Positions 24,494 to 39,000 of a stretch of 64,000 bases of DNA are shown piece by piece. Within the stretch, counting starts at the first letter, position 1. Each line of letters opens with the position of its first letter. The translations under genes were made by a program, and so were the position numbers. The notes under the pieces are model-generated. The model had not been told where the DNA came from. It saw only the letters and a list, made by a program, of their open reading frames with translations, and made no database searches. The DNA comes from Chenopodium formosanum (lineage: Eukaryota; Streptophyta; Magnoliopsida; Caryophyllales; Amaranthaceae), in NCBI GenBank assembly GCA_024500155.1, contig CM044858.1, forward strand, positions 36,499,786 to 36,563,785. Reading direction: 5' to 3'.

Positions 24494-25136
24494 TATATAT
24501 TAAGGTATTGGCCTAGATGCCCAGTGGGTAAGATTAAAAGCTTGTGTACGATAGGTGCAATTTTAGCTACCTTACCTTATTTGTTGTCTATGTTGCCATT
24601 TGACTCATTAAACAAAAATGTTTAATTTTCTACAAAAAGACCGGAAATTAAAATTCAAGAACCAGACTGGACTAATTTTGCTTGGACCGTATCCCGACTT
24701 AAGCAATTTTAGATTTTTTTTTAATGATTTTATATTATGTGATGGAAAAAAGAAAAAAATAAATAAATATAAGGAAACTGTTTTTTTTTTTTTTTTATAT
24801 ATAATTTTTTTTATTATATAAATGATTGTTTAAATAACTATTTTGAACGTTTGATACAATTATACTAAGTACCCATACTAAATAGCTCATAAAATAAATT
24901 TTGTTATAGCATATCAATTGTAAAAATTGAACATTATAGAAATTTAATTTTATTCAAAATTGTAAACTAGAAACCACTTCGGTCTAAGATTAATTTTTTA
25001 GGGGTTTTGGACAAAACCGAACCAAAGACCAGCTATAAAATTTCATTATCTTGAATACCGGATCAACTCTCTCCACTCTAGTATGGTCTAATTTTTAAAC
25101 ACCCGTAAATATACGTGTAAAAGACAAATAAGACTT

Positions 25137-25146
25137 TTATATAAGG
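25137..25146 (+). promoter_or_regulatory. Possible TATA box of the NLP gene
   Basis: TTTATATAAGG is the best TATA match upstream of the NLP coding region. Transcription would start near 25170, and the leader would run about 1.6 kb to the ATG at 26761, probably with an intron (donor near 25760, CAG/GTATCT). The leader holds several ATGs, poly-T and poly-A runs and an ATT/AAT repeat (25597-25627). Inferred from motif only. Confidence 0.4.
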
Positions 25147-26760
25147 ACGGATGAAAAGCCCATCATTCTCCCTCTATCTTTTGCATAGTTGTACTTATAT
25201 TTCCATTTGATTCATACAACACACCCATAAGGCATATCATATGCACACATTCACACAAACACCAGTTGCACACCAGAGCAGTAGAGATACAAATACCACA
25301 AAACTGAATTTTGTTTTCTGGTTGACTTTACAGCGTGAATCCCAAGAACCCCCCAAAAGGTGGGTCCCACCATCCTTCCCCATTGGAGCTTCTTCTACGG
25401 AGAATCTTCGCTCCTCCCAAACCAACCACACTTTCGCAGGAATCATCTCTTCCTCCTTTTCTTTCCCTTCAAACAACCCACTTCACAAGAGAGAAATTTT
25501 CTTTTTTTTTTTTTACTCTTCATTTTGATTTGGCAAAAAAAAAAAAAAAAAAAAAAAAAAAGGGGTCTTTGATTTTCTCTTTTTTTTGGGTTGAAATTAT
25601 AATAATAATAATTATTATTATTATTGTTGGGATTTTTTTAGTTATATAGCCAATATAGGTGGTGTTTTTGCCTCAACATTTCTGACAATTTCTTGAGGCT
25701 ACTTAAAAGAAAAGAAAGAAAGATTGTACCACATTTTTTTGGGCCTAGTTTTTTTTCAGGTATCTTTTCATTCATTCCCTACTAATTTTAGTAACTTTGC
25801 TGTTTGTAACATTGCTTTTCATTGAGCTCCTTTTGTTATGTTTTTCAACAACCTTAATTTGGGTCAAATTTGTTTTCATTGCCTATCTATCATGTTGTTG
25901 GATTAATATTTTTGGATGATAACTAGCTTAGTTGGTCAAGTCATCTCATCGGGATAATACCCAAGAACTGAGATCAAATCCCACTTGTCTTTGTTGGTGG
26001 CTCTATGTACTCCAAACAAAAAGAAAAAAAAATGTGTTAATTTCTGATTCAATGATTTTAGCAAGATTGTAATGGGCTGCTACTTTTGTTAATACTTTTG
26101 TTCTTGTGCAAAGGCTTAACAAAGAAGCTGTCAAATAAAAAGTGTTGTTCATGCCAACCCAACTTTGAAAGATTCTGTAAAGATTGTATTTTTTTTTAAA
26201 ATTTTTTTTACTCATGTATCAGATTCTTCTGATATTTTTCCACCCTTAATTGTAAGTTGGTTTGGTCCAACTTGTTGGAAAATATTTCTGGGATTCTCAG
26301 ATTTGGTGGGGTTTTTATTCCTTTGTGAATTTGATGTGTATTTTCATTTCTATTCTAAGTTATGTCATCAGCTAGCTTCTTTGACTGATGATGATATTGG
26401 ATACAGAATGAACTTTTAAAGAAAGTTGTGACCAATCTCAAAGGAATGAATTGATTCTTGTTTTTTCTCAGTGGTTGAGTAATAACTAAGGATTTATTAA
26501 TAAGTATTCGATTCCTATGATTGATTTTTATTTGATTCCTTTATGTGAAGTTCTTTAATTGGTAATAATTTTATTGGACAAATCTGGATTCTCAGCAGGC
26601 TAAGATAACATTATAATTTTCAAGGGACGACGAAATCTTGGAAATGCTTATCTCTTATTGAAGAACATCAGCTTCTGTTTTGAGTTAGTGAGTGGAGGTA
26701 TATTTTGTTTGATAAGGGTTCTTGGAACTTTGTAGAAGAAGTGGGGTTTTTTGCTGATAA
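25147..26760 (+). other. Long 5' leader/first-intron region of the NLP gene
   Basis: Contains a C/A-rich stretch (25240-25480), T-runs (25501-25514), an A-run (25536-25561), an ATT/AAT microsatellite and a SINE-like insert. A likely leader intron begins near 25761. Its acceptor could be TACAG at about 26406 or CAGCAG near 26599; these cannot be separated here. Upstream open frames, for example from the ATG at 25241, overlap each other and look non-coding. Confidence 0.4.
25915..26032 (+). mobile_element. tRNA-related SINE-like insert in the NLP leader
   Basis: The A-box-like TAGCTTAGTTGGTCAAG (25924-25940) and the B-box-like GAGATCAAATCCC (about 25970-25982) are followed by an A-rich tail (26017-26032). 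Structure and spacing resemble the SINE at 14.5 kb, but the sequence differs. Confidence 0.5.
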
Positions 26761-29700
26761 ATGGATGATGCAGTTTTTCATTCTAGTGTAGCAGTTGGAG
26801 CTCCATCAAGTTCTGCAATGGAACTTGATTATATGGATGAGCTCTTGTTAGAGGGATGTTGGTTTGAAGCATTTGATGGCTCTAATTTCTTTCAGCAAAA
26901 TGCTTCGGCTTCTGGTGCTATATTTGATTCTTCATACCTTTGGCCGATGCTAGAGGTGACAGATGAAAAATCGAGCATGAACTCATCACAGAAATGTGGC
27001 CATCAAGCGAGGGAAACTTCTGAAATGGTTGATAACTCACCTCTAGTTGATACCCAAATGGGAGCTCTAGTCAGCATGTCTAATGGTCAGGGTTTGGTTA
27101 ATATTGCTACTGATTCAAATCAGTGTGAAAATTTCTGTGATGACGGTTGTGAGCTCAACAAACTGTTGTGGATCAAGCCAGGGCTAAATAGAGCAGCATC
27201 TACTGTAATGGAAAGGTTGTTTAAGGCTCTCGGCTACATAAAAGATTCAGCAAAAGGCAAGGATCTTCTCGTCCAAATATGGGTGCCGGTTGTTAGGGGA
27301 AGTACTCGTATTCTGACCACTGTTAATCAACCTTTTTCAATCAACTCTGGCAGTTCACAACTTGCTAGTTACAGAAACATTTCTACCAATTATGAGTTTG
27401 CTGCAGAGGAAGACTCCTGTGTTTCAGTGGGTTTGCCTGGGCGGGTTTTCTTGGGTAAAGTCCCTGAATGGACTCCTGATGTTCGATTCTTCAGGGTCGA
27501 TGAGTACCCACGAGTTTCTTATGCTCAGCAGTGCGATGTGCGTGGGACACTTGCTCTCCCAGTTTTTGAGCAAGGTAGCAGGAACTGCTTGGGTGTTATT
27601 GAGGTTGTCATGACCACTCAGAAGGTCAACTATCGACCAGATCTTGAAAGTGTCTGCAGAGCTCTTGAGGTTTGTTGTCTCCATTTATCATCATTAATCT
27701 GCTGTTTCATTATGACTTTAATTTAATTGTGGCTTTTTAACCTGACCAACTATGTTTTGGAAGGTGACTAGATTTCCTTATAAGAGTTGTCTTATAACTA
27801 GTTGTTTTATTTGTCATCTTTTGTCAGAAATGTATCTTAAATTTGAGTAGTGTTCTGAATTGATTGTAAGCAACTTTTCAAAAGTTAATATAACTTGCAG
27901 TTTCTCTAAACCAGAAATTGTTGTTGTGAAATCAATATATTTTGTGATCTGTGTAAATAGACTGGATAATAAAAACGTCACAAGTAGCTTAGCCTATTTC
28001 TTTCAACCCCTTCCCGGCCTCCCCCTTCTTGCTATGACGAATATGACTTTGACATTTGCCCTGTCCTTCTCAGGCTGTTGATCTTCGAAGTTGTTCCGAA
28101 ATTCCAGGTCCTCAGAAATCAAAGGTAACTATTGTAAACTCTTTGGATGAAGTACAGTTGATTTTTGATAAATTATTTTAATGAGCAGAATTTTCTTCAT
28201 ATCAGGAGTTCTGCAGTTCATACCAAGCTGCCTTACCAGAGATCCTGGAGGTAATAAAATCTGCATGTAGTAGTCATGGGCTTCCCCTAGCCCAAACCTG
28301 GGTCCCATGCATCCAACAAGGCAAAGAGGGGTGCCGACACTCTGATGAGAACCTTTCCCGCTGTGTGTCCACTGTTGATTCAGCTTGCTTTGTTGCTAAT
28401 CCTTATATGCAAGACTTCCATGAGGCTTGCTCGGAGCACCACTTATTTAAAGGCCAAGGTGTTGCTGGGAAGGCATTCATGACAAATCAACCATGCTTCT
28501 CAGAGGACATAACAACTTATTCTAAGACGGAGTATCCACTTTCACACCATGCTAGGATGTTTGGGCTTTGTGCTGCTGTTGCCATTCGCCTTAGGTGTAT
28601 CTACACTGGTAATGCCGACTTTGTGGTGGAATTCTTCCTGCCTACTAATTGCAGGGATCCTGAAGAGCAAAAGAAAATGCTTACTTCACTATCAATCATA
28701 ATACAACGGATTTGTAGGAGCTTGAGGGTTGTCAGTGACAAGGAGATAGAGCAAGAAACATTAATGCTGAGTAAGCCCATGTTTTTTTGATTGATTTTTA
28801 CATAACGGAAATATTTTTTCTGAATAAAAAGCTTTTACTGCTTCAAATCATTTCAAATTGATTATTTTTCTAGCCTACTATAAAATTTGCTGATTAAGCT
28901 GATGCTTTGAAAAACTGGTTTTTTTTGCTGGTTGTCCAGTTTTTTTTTGCCGTTTTCTAAATGTACTTACTTCGAGTTAAAGTAATATTTGACAATGGAA
29001 ACATATTTGGTTGACTAAAGCTATATGAAGTATTGACAATGAAAACGAATTTTACTGAATTTTATTGTCCGAAGGTGAAGAGAATGCATCCTAACAAAGC
29101 AACTGTTATTTCAGATGATGCACTCCATAGGAATAAGGTGTTAAAGGTGGAAGATAATGTGTCAGCTTCGTCTCAGGAAGAGTCATGTGGGACTGCTCTC
29201 CAGGAAAGAGAGAGAACTAGGAGTCTCTCAGTTCCTCAAGAGGATCAACAAAGGGAGGTTTTGGCTGGGAAAGTCTTGAACCAGCATCCGTCACAATCCT
29301 ACATGAAGGGAAGTCCAGGCAGTCTAGATAATTCTGCAGTTGGTGATGGGAGTTTCTCAACTTCTGGAAAACCAGGGGACAAAAAGAGAGCCAAGGCAGA
29401 GAAAACTATTACATTGGAAGTTCTTCGTCAGCATTTTGCTGGCAGCCTAAAGGATGCTGCAAAGAGCATTGGAGGTATGCTGTTATTTCCTTTGAATTTG
29501 GATAGTTGAAACCCATTAATCATTTTTTCTGAAAAATTTAATTGAAACAATCAAGCATTAATATATTTATAATATAGGTGATGAATTTGAATATCTAGGA
29601 ACTATGTTGGGGATAATTCGAGCATTGTGAGCACCAATTAGGCTCTTTAGTTTTGAAGTGCTAGACTAGTTTTGAGGTGTAGGAGTGGACTCTGAGGATT

Positions 29701-30999
29701 AGGTCACTTAGGTCAGTTAGGTGTCGTATGCTTGCTTGGGCGAAACGTTAGGATCTCTCCTGCATAGACAGATGAAGTGGGCTCGTATAGTTGTTAGCAA
29801 GAGATTGAAAATCTGGCAATATTTCTACTTTGAAAGAATTGACAAGAAAAAGGTACAAGAAAGAAATCAGATAAAAAGATGGAACTATCAATTTGAAGAG
29901 TCAAATCACCATTGAAAGCACTTGTATAATTAAACTATTAAGAAGCATACAGTCCTCCAACCTCTTCTTTCTCTTTTATTTACTCTCTATGGACGAATTC
30001 TAAGTTTCTAACAATCATAATATAAAAATCATGTTTGACGCTTGGATCCACATTGAGGTCTTCATACATTGTTAGAGCTTATGTAAAATCTTAAAATCTA
30101 ACTATTTTTCTTCTGTTGCAGTCTGTCCTACCACTTTGAAAAGGATATGCAGGCAGCATGGGATCAAGCGGTGGCCTTCCCGAAAGATAAAGAAGGTTGG
30201 TCACTCCTTACAGAAGCTTCAAGTTGTGATTGACTCAGTTCAGGGCACCTCTGGTGCTTTGCAAATTGGCTCATTCTATTCAAACTTCCCCGACTTGGCT
30301 TCCCCAAATTTCTCAAATACTAGCCCCTTTTCAAATTCTAAGCAAACTGATCCTCCGCAACAAACAAAGGAGCTCGAGGGTACTGCTACATCAAAATCTC
30401 CCACGTCCTCCTGCAGCCAGAGTTCTAGCTCAAGCCAGTGCTGCTCATCCGGGACTCAGCAGCAGCCTTCTACAGGTAATAAAGCCTCTGGTAAGCAGGA
30501 TCCTCAAGGAGGAATTACCTTACGTGAAGGTGCCTTAAAACGAACAAGAAGTGAAGCAGAGATTCTTCACACTCCTAGTCAAAATGCTGCAAACAATATA
30601 TCAAGGTCCCTGAGCCAAAAATCTCTGATTGAGCTGCGTAATAATATTGATGATCGTCCGCCTCTTCCAAAATGCGGGGTCCAGATGATCCAAGTAGATG
30701 ATTCTTTGAGGGTCAAAGTCACTTATGGAGAGGAGAAGATCAGATTTCGCATGCTTAGGAGTTGGGGGTTCAAATATTTAGTGCAGGAAGTAGTTAAGAG
30801 ATTCCGTATAGGTGAAATGAGTGGTTATCAGCTGAAATACTTAGATGATGACTCTGATTGGGTATTGTTAACGTGTGACGCTGATTTGGAGGAATGTGTT
30901 GATATAAGTCAATCATCTCAGAGGCAAACTATCAAGCTCACTCTCCAAGTCTCTCATAGTCATTCAAGAAGTTCTGTTGCAAGCAACGGCCACTTATGA
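26761..30999 (+). CDS. NLP4: NIN-like protein (RWP-RK and PB1 transcription factor), NLP4/5 type
   Basis: Nuclear transcription factor of the NIN-like family, whose members bind nitrate-responsive elements and drive nitrate assimilation genes. Coding exons: 26761-27669, 28074-28124, 28206-28770, 29115-29474 and 30122-30999 (2763 nt, 920 aa), all GT-AG with matching phase. The N-terminal region holds [15 protein letters not shown] and a GAF-like sensor block ([20 protein letters not shown], then [10 protein letters not shown] and [20 protein letters not shown]). The RWP-RK domain spans about 605-655, with [19 protein letters not shown] and RWPSRK at 645-650. A Ser-rich linker follows, then a C-terminal PB1 domain (about 826-905) with its acidic [20 protein letters not shown] segment. 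The wording fits the NLP4/5 branch better than NLP2 or NLP7. The exact orthologue is unproven. Confidence 0.93.
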
Positions 31000-32201
31000 C
31001 AGTTGGGCCAGTTGGCCACCCACATAAGAAGTCGATGTATGTATTAGTGTTGAGCCTTTGGTAGCTTAATGTAGTTATTGGATGTCCAAAGAAACAAGAT
31101 AAAAGCAAGACAAAGAAACCGTCTCATGAGAATTTTCGTTCTCAGGGTTGCTGCTGGAAGGAACGGCGAGTAGATGTTAAGCTGAATCACAATATTCTTG
31201 TAGCAATTTTTATAATTAGTCTGTAATATATGATACCTCATACATTCAAAGCATAAGCATATAAAGCTTTATAGGTATGAAGGTCATAGTTACCAAATTT
31301 GTTGTATCTTTGCCTGTATGTTTTTATTTAAGGCAATGAACCTTGATATCTTCTCAGCAAACTGTACCATAAGTTTCCCAATTTTCCCCTATATTTTTAA
31401 TTTCATTATTTTCAAATGAAAGTAGACTGTACCATATGTTTTATAGATTGTAAAGTAATGTTTGAAGTTTATGTAAAATGTATTTTATGTACAAAATAAA
31501 TTACATTTTGTAGAATACTACAGTAAACAGCGTGCATAATACTATGATAGTGATTGATATTATTGTGTATACTTATGGAGCATATATGCACATACGGAGT
31601 GTTCCGTGGTACTATCTTGGTACTATCTTTACAGGTACTCTTGTTTGAAAATCCTAGATCCGCCATTACCTTGAGTTCATTAAGCTTATGGTCTTATGGA
31701 GCATCACATGGCAACTATCATTATTAAGTATATTATTTCCTCTGTTCCAAATACCCACCTCCCAAGTTCCAACTCAAAAAGAGAATATCACTGATTAGTG
31801 ATTAGTAGTAAGTGCCCAAGTGGGGGTAATTTAGGTGTTCATTATGTCATTTAAATAAGTGGTAATTATGTTCATTTAGTGTTTCTCATATGGCCACTTG
31901 ATGTATTAAATTGTCACTGAACAACTGTTTTCGACATCAGTGATCTAGGGAACCTCTTTAATTATCATACTATATGATATGTTACAAAATATCTAAGAAC
32001 ATAAATTATTCTCAAAAGTTTATCATGCAGCCGAAAGAGCCTCATCAACCCTAAGTAAAAGGGTGGTAACTGCACTATGCTAAAGATACTCAAAATGATT
32101 AAATAACAAAATTACTCTTTCCTTTTCTATTATGGAGTGTTGTAGCAACTAGTGCATGACTCCGGTGATGCTAACTTTGAAAGTTTGAATATCTAAGATT
32201 T

Positions 32202-32234
<33 letters not shown>

Positions 32235-33041
32235 TTGAATATCTAATTGTATAATTTGAGTTATAAAATATAAACTATATAATGAAAGTAATAATAATAG
32301 AAAGATTGATGGAAAATCAAACAAGCACAATAAACACCTTCAATCAAAGCTAAATACGTAGTATGTAAATATGTACTTTGTAATGTGCATAATTTGATTT
32401 GCAGGCTTAGCAAATTAGAAACTTTCAATACAACAATCTAATCTAGTTTAAGATACGGAGTAACATTTTTCTAAGCATTCAACTCCATTAGTTCCTTTTT
32501 ATTTCTCGTTTATCTGTTTTCAATGCACACATCCACTCGACTACATTTCACCTTATATAAATCGATGAATAGCCAACAATAGTCTATTTTCTCTCTTCAA
32601 AAAAGATTCCAAATGGAAAACATACAAAAGGATGAATGTTCATAGGAAAAGTTTTTTCATTAGATAGGAAAGATAAAGTATAATTTGAAAATTTGATCTA
32701 ATAACAAATTCATTTCTTTAATCGTGTTTTAGATACATTGAGTACTGGTTCAATTCCTGTACATTAACCTCATCATGTCGAAGACAAATAATAGCCCATA
32801 AACTCGTTGACAAACTACAGAATGTGAGACGATACATATAATGTGTCACTCTAGCCTATGTACATAGATGAATCATAATCTATGCTCTCACTCCTCTATT
32901 CATCAAGTTATGGTACACTTTACAAGAAGCTGCTGTAAGGGTTAATGAAATCGCTGTATGGGTAAATGTGGTCTCAAAACTGATTTTCTTTCGTTCTATC
33001 AATTATTTTAGAGGGTAAAAAGAATGGGTTGAGTACTCAGC
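31000..33041. other. NLP 3' UTR and convergent spacer to NPC1
   Basis: The two genes end tail to tail, about 2.0 kb apart. AT-rich sequence with a long poly-A run (32203-32232). No additional gene, and no MITE with clear ends, was recognised. Confidence 0.6.
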
Positions 33042-36000
33042 TTAGAACTGTGAAGATGTAGATGGCCGAGCATCTTCGTTCTCTAAGATGAGCCTTGAAG
33101 GCGGTCCAAACATGCTTAATAATACCTGCAAGCATTTTGCCAGTAGAAAATTCAGATAACTAGACTGTTCATGTGGAAAATGCGAAGTTAAGCCACTCTT
33201 CTGTGCAATAATCACATCATTTTCAACTTTTTTGTTATATATTATACCAAGCCACAAGATGAATCCATTTGAACCTTCAAGATTATCAATGCAATTGACT
33301 CTTTTTCTAAGGGAATTATTCTATGGTTTTTGTAATGTGAAAATATTGTGGAGTAGCCAGGAAAAAAAAAAAAAAAAAAAAAGAGGGAAGCAGCCAAATT
33401 ATCATTAAAAAATGTGTGATTTTGTTGTAAATTTTCAACTTTTAAGAATATTCTATTACTGTTATACTAAGCCCTTAGCAAAACCCTATATTCAACACAG
33501 CCTCTAAGCAGTGAAGGTCTAAGAAAAAAATTGTGTATCTGATATCATTGAGCCAAGAATATAGATTTATTGTCTAGCCATGCAGGAATAAGGACCATAA
33601 AACAGGAGAATTGGCTTTTTAAATAAGAATAAATTCAGTAAAACAACTCACAGGTAAAAATATTAGACCATGTAGAAAACCAAGGATGACTAGAGCGAGG
33701 TACATCTGGAAGTAATAGACCTGCAGACATGTAAAGGTTTGTAGTGTTAAAGCAAAGAGACTAAGCAAACGTTCATGATAAAGAGAAAAAAGTTCTGAAA
33801 CACATACCACAAAGACTTGTGATCTGGCGAATGCTAGAACAATAACACCAACTAACTTTGTTAATGTAATTCCACTGCAAAAACGAAAGCAAAGCATTAG
33901 AAGATAGGACATTAGTTACTAATAATAAAGGAGATAAATCATAATACACATAATATCATAGCAAAACAAAGCAGAAAACTGATTATTTACATGCTAGATT
34001 AGTTCCCATCATGCAATGGAGAATCAGGAGCTAACTGATCTAAAGTTATTACCAGTGCTACCTAATACTCCAATCCCCACTAACACCCCCCCCCCCCCCC
34101 AACCTCTCCCACAGGGAATTTCATATTAGGAATGCGTATTTTATCGAATGCAAATACTCGTATGCTGGATCACTTTTGGGCTGATTTAACATAAGTAACA
34201 TATTGCAATCTCATACTCATTTTACTTACCAAAGTGTACAACGGATTACACATTAGACAACCCAAGCTATTACTTATTCACTAAAGAAAGTAAAAACATG
34301 TAAAAATAGTCGCATTTTCCCATGTAATTTTCTTATAGGAATGACAATTATATTATCTGCCAAAAACAGTATGAATAAACCAATACTCCCGGTTCATGTA
34401 GCCGACCCCACTTATGGGATTAAGACTTTGATTGATTGATCCCTTTACATATGTCCCACTTTGATTGTCACATTCATTTATGGTATGGATCCACTGATAT
34501 TTTACTACCTTTTCCAACTATTTAAAGTTAAGGTCCCACACTCTCATTCAATTAAAAAAATTCCTCTATTATCTCCAATCAAATCTACTATTCTACTATA
34601 TTATAGAGGGATAGATAAGCCACCAACTTATTGCATAATATTAAGAGCAATGCTTGGAATGACTATTGAATTGGGACATAGAGAGCACCATTGTATCTTG
34701 TTATTCATGTTTTTTTTAAATCAGCCATAACAGCCTCTAATTCACACAAGCACGACTACCACACCTGAAACATTCTAGTATCATATACTTAGCAACACAG
34801 CCAGCACTAACATATATGTCCCACCCAACCACATTGTATTCAAAAAACAGAAACATTGAAAAATATGGGATCAAGGCAGCTTATATATTAGATGTAAAAA
34901 CCTGAATACAGAAGCCCCCATCGTACCCAAAGCCTCCTTCATACGTTGATCCCTATTGCCACCGCTTACCTGTATGAAGAAGCAGCCAGAAGGGCCATCA
35001 GAAACTTCACAGCAAGGAGCCATTATAAATAATCAGAAAATGAGAATGAAATAGATATTAACCATGAAAGCATGAGTTATGTGCACACAGAACTCAACAG
35101 CAATTCCAACTGACATTACAAGATTAACTACAGAAACTGCATTAAGTTGGATTTTCAAAATGGCCATAACCCCCTGCAAAGTATTAATCATGAATCTAAT
35201 GTGAGTATAATATATATGCTTATAAAAACAGTTCACAAGCATATTAACCTGAACAGAAAATTAAAAATTAGGAACTTACCATTAAATCTACAACAATCAT
35301 TGTTATAACAAGTAGAATAATCAGCGAGCTCCATATGCTACAATCATCAACACAAGAAAACAAGTAGTCAGCATCGGTCTATCAACAGAAGTTGAGAAAA
35401 GAGTATGGGGGGCGGGGTGGGTTGGGGGAAGAATATGTGTCACAACATATACAAACCTCCAAGTTATAATCAGGCACACAACGAAGACAGCCCCTGTTCA
35501 GTCACAAAAAAACAGCATTATTTGTCATGAGAAGGAAATCAATAGATTTTTGGCAGAACAATTTATGACAAGCAGGTAAAAATGTGTGTAAATTTTAGAA
35601 GACTATCAATATTCCTAGTTGAAACAATACATTAGAAATATCCAAAATTATATCTACTGTCAGGGAAGGAAATCAGTAAAATTTAGAAGACGAACAATAT
35701 TTCTAGTTGATAAATTAGGCAAAACAACTTATAATTTATCATTTTGAATACTTTTGCTGATCATTATAGCTTGAAAAAATTTGACTTTCACGCTTGTCAA
35801 CTTACAGCTTTGGCTATTCATATCTTCAATTATTAATTAATAAAAAAAGTAAAAAGAAGTTTAAAAAATTGGTTTAATAATCCCAACTTTAGGCCATTTG
35901 CTTTAAAAATTCCAACGTTGAGTTATTTTTCAATAATCAGAACTTTGGGGGGTATTTTCTCATTCAACAAGTTGCCAGGTGCTTAAGTGGTTTAAATCTA

Positions 36001-39000
36001 TTCCAATCCAGTAACAACTAAAGTACTTGGAAAGTAGTATTATCATCTTAAATAGTATATAACCTATTTACGAGAGAAATCTGAGTTAAAAAGCACCTTC
36101 AGCTCAGATAAGCTGGAGGATGGGGGGGACAAGGTTTAAGCTGTTAACCAACTTCCAGAAGAATACTCCGTAGCAGTTGATGACTTTTATTAATTTATTT
36201 TGTTTATTTATTAATTTTTTTTTTTTTGTTTTGTTTTGTTTTTTGAAAGAAGCAGTTGATTTCTAATTATAGCGATTTGGAACATCTGCACGAAGAAATT
36301 TTCCTTTCATCTGTCTTTGTTAATCTGTTACATCTTTGATAGACAATTCTGCTACTTTTAGAGTATTAGGCTTCATCCAGGCATGTTTTGGAAGGCCAGA
36401 AGATCGTCAGTAGGGGAAACCAATATGTGGTTAATGGGAGATAGAATAACTAGGCATTCTGTTTCAGTTTAATGTTCTATACTGAGATAACATTAGACTA
36501 ATCTCACACCCACATTATAAAAATTAATCAGAACCAAAGAACATAATTTTTAGGATATAACAGTCAAAGCATGTGTATGCATTAAGGAGAAAGTAAACGT
36601 GAGTTGATTCTTTGTCTACGTGCTGCAAGATCTAGATTCTAGATTGACAATATGAAGACCAGTTGATGAAAAATTTACTTTATCTGCATAAGATATTGAA
36701 TACAGGAGCAAAAGCAGCATAAGACTAACCGATAGCAATTGCAAGGTTTACCAATGCTGTACTCCAAATATCCAGGTATTGCTCAAAGAACATGTAAAAC
36801 ACTGAATATGGAAATACTTCCATCTGCAATAAGGAAAAAAAAAGGAACAAATGAGGAAAAGAACAAAAGACCCACAATTCTAGTGCTCATGCAATCTATT
36901 GATGTTTTGTTAGTACAAATTTTGCTTAACAGCAAAGTGAAGAGGGGATCTTAAATGAATTCAAGATTTGATTTTTGTAATAGATAGATCCTTAGGCTTG
37001 ATAATCTATGAATACTGAATCCAACACAAAATGACGGAAGACTCAGTAGCACCTAAGATAATACCTTTAATGATTTAGAAATCTTAGAGGTGAACTCGCG
37101 TGCTGCTCTCAGTGCATTGACAAAGTCAGTCTGCAAAGTATGAATGTCAGATATAAGGAAGACAAAAAGATATGTAGAGGCCAAGTGACTTGAGTCAGAA
37201 TTATCGATTGAAAATTTGAAACTAATATCTTCGTACTTGTTTGTTGAGAGGGGTGTGGTAAGTTCGAAATTCTGAAGCCTGAATTACACCACTTTCATAT
37301 CCTGGAAGTTAAAAAAAAATGATAAGCAACCAATTTTAGCAGCTCCATGTCTTATTAAGAGCATAAATGCTTCCATACTTCAAAACTGATTTTTAGAGCA
37401 ATATTTTTCATAACCAACCTTGCAAGTCTACACTGTTTGTATAGGCACCATGTCCTCCTTTGGCACAACTAGCAGAAGGTAAAGCTTTAAGGAACCATGG
37501 AAGCTTGTTTTGAAATTGTGAGGTAGTAGGGCGATCATCATCCAGATCTGAGTGAAGAAAGCACTACATATAGCCAACATATATATAGTCGTCATAATCT
37601 TATTTAGAAAACTAAGAAAGCTGATGTGCTAAATGGGCAATGCATAATTTCATTTTCTCATATTCAGATAAAGTACCGTGGTGCAATCTTTGCAAAGTTC
37701 ACTAACTCCACATGTAGCTTGGTCTGAAGAGCAGCAAGGAGGCTGCGAAAAATCCAATTTAGCCTTTACAGTTAGAAACATTAGACAAAGAGAGCATAGT
37801 AATACATAAGAGTCCAAGAAAGTATCTGAATTTTAAAATTCTAAATTTTTTTGGATTTTGTACATGTTGATCTAATGCTCCACTTCCAGGATAACTTGTG
37901 TAACATCTAATTATATGAACAATAATAATAATAATGCACCTGGTCATCAGGTGGACAGTAACTTCCATTTACAAATTTTCTGCAGCAACCAAAAGCTTCA
38001 GGAGACATCCATACTAGAAAATCATCAAGCCATGACGCTGCTGGCTTGGCTATGTAGCTTGACTCTGGACTTAAGGATAACCTGGTAATCTACACAAACA
38101 GAGGACATGTCAAGTCATATAAGTGTAACCACTGACCTCGTGTTGAGACCAACCCCAAACAGAGATATATAATGTAAACAATTAAGCACAGATATAATGA
38201 AAATTAAGCCAGTGCAGGATTACAATTTGCAACTCCAAGGCATACCTCGTTAACAAGAGAATTTGCATCACAGTGGCTGATAGAGCACAATTGATTTGTT
38301 TGCCGTGACTCAGAGCTGTGAAGTTGGTAAAAATTAATTAAATAAATTGAATCAAAACACGAAGCTAGACGAGCACTCTTAAATAAGCAAATAATGCTTT
38401 AAAAGCTGTAATTGAACAATCATACACATCAGCAGCAAAATTACCTAAATAGTTTTTTTTTTTTTTTTTTTCCTAATTCAACCAAGATAATTGTAATAGA
38501 ATCTTATAAGTCATTCAATTAATTGTTCTTGTATTTCAAAAGATATTTAATCAACACCATTAACAGATACACTTTCCCTGGAAACTAACGGGGGGGGGGG
38601 GGGGGGGGGGGAGAGAACTGATTTCACAGTTCAAGTGAATTCCCTTAATGGGCTTAATCACACTTGCCTTAACTCCCCTCACACATGTCCGTAACTGACC
38701 TAAACATCAGGGTTATTGTTCAAAGTGAATACAGAGAATAATCTCCATTTGATTGTATTCTCCCAGACTCAAGTATAACACTGTAGTTCTATCAACCAAG
38801 ATATAACGTTTTCACACAAGCACCTCAAAACTTTTGTGGATAATTTGCTAGGCCTTATTGTCCTACTCCCCATATGCTGAAAACTTTCTTCAACATTATT
38901 TCTTATAATTATGTTTGTATAAAAAATAAAATTAAACAATTCATGGATTTACATATATTATCATTACTTCTTGATATCAACCCAACCCCTGAAACTCTCC

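Larger units (their letters stand above)
10740..25136. other. 14-kb gene-free, repeat-rich intergenic region
   Basis: No frame here looks like a real protein: all are short, AT-rich or low-complexity. Identified contents are listed separately (Stowaway-like and Tourist-like MITEs, SINE, foldback element, GC-rich island, tandem repeats). Unassigned parts, for example 10990-11640, 11760-12360, 13500-14480, 14640-16140, 19540-21280, 22160-23100 and 23360-24170, show only AT-rich sequence and homopolymers, with poly-A or poly-T runs near 15375, 20890, 22500 and 23010. Confidence 0.75.

Noticed and set aside
24510..24560. tRNA-like A box (GATGCCCAGTGGGTAAG)
   Set aside because: No B box follows at a proper distance.
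25335..25649. Overlapping plus-strand frames with poly-Phe and poly-Lys
   Set aside because: They arise from homopolymer runs in the NLP leader.
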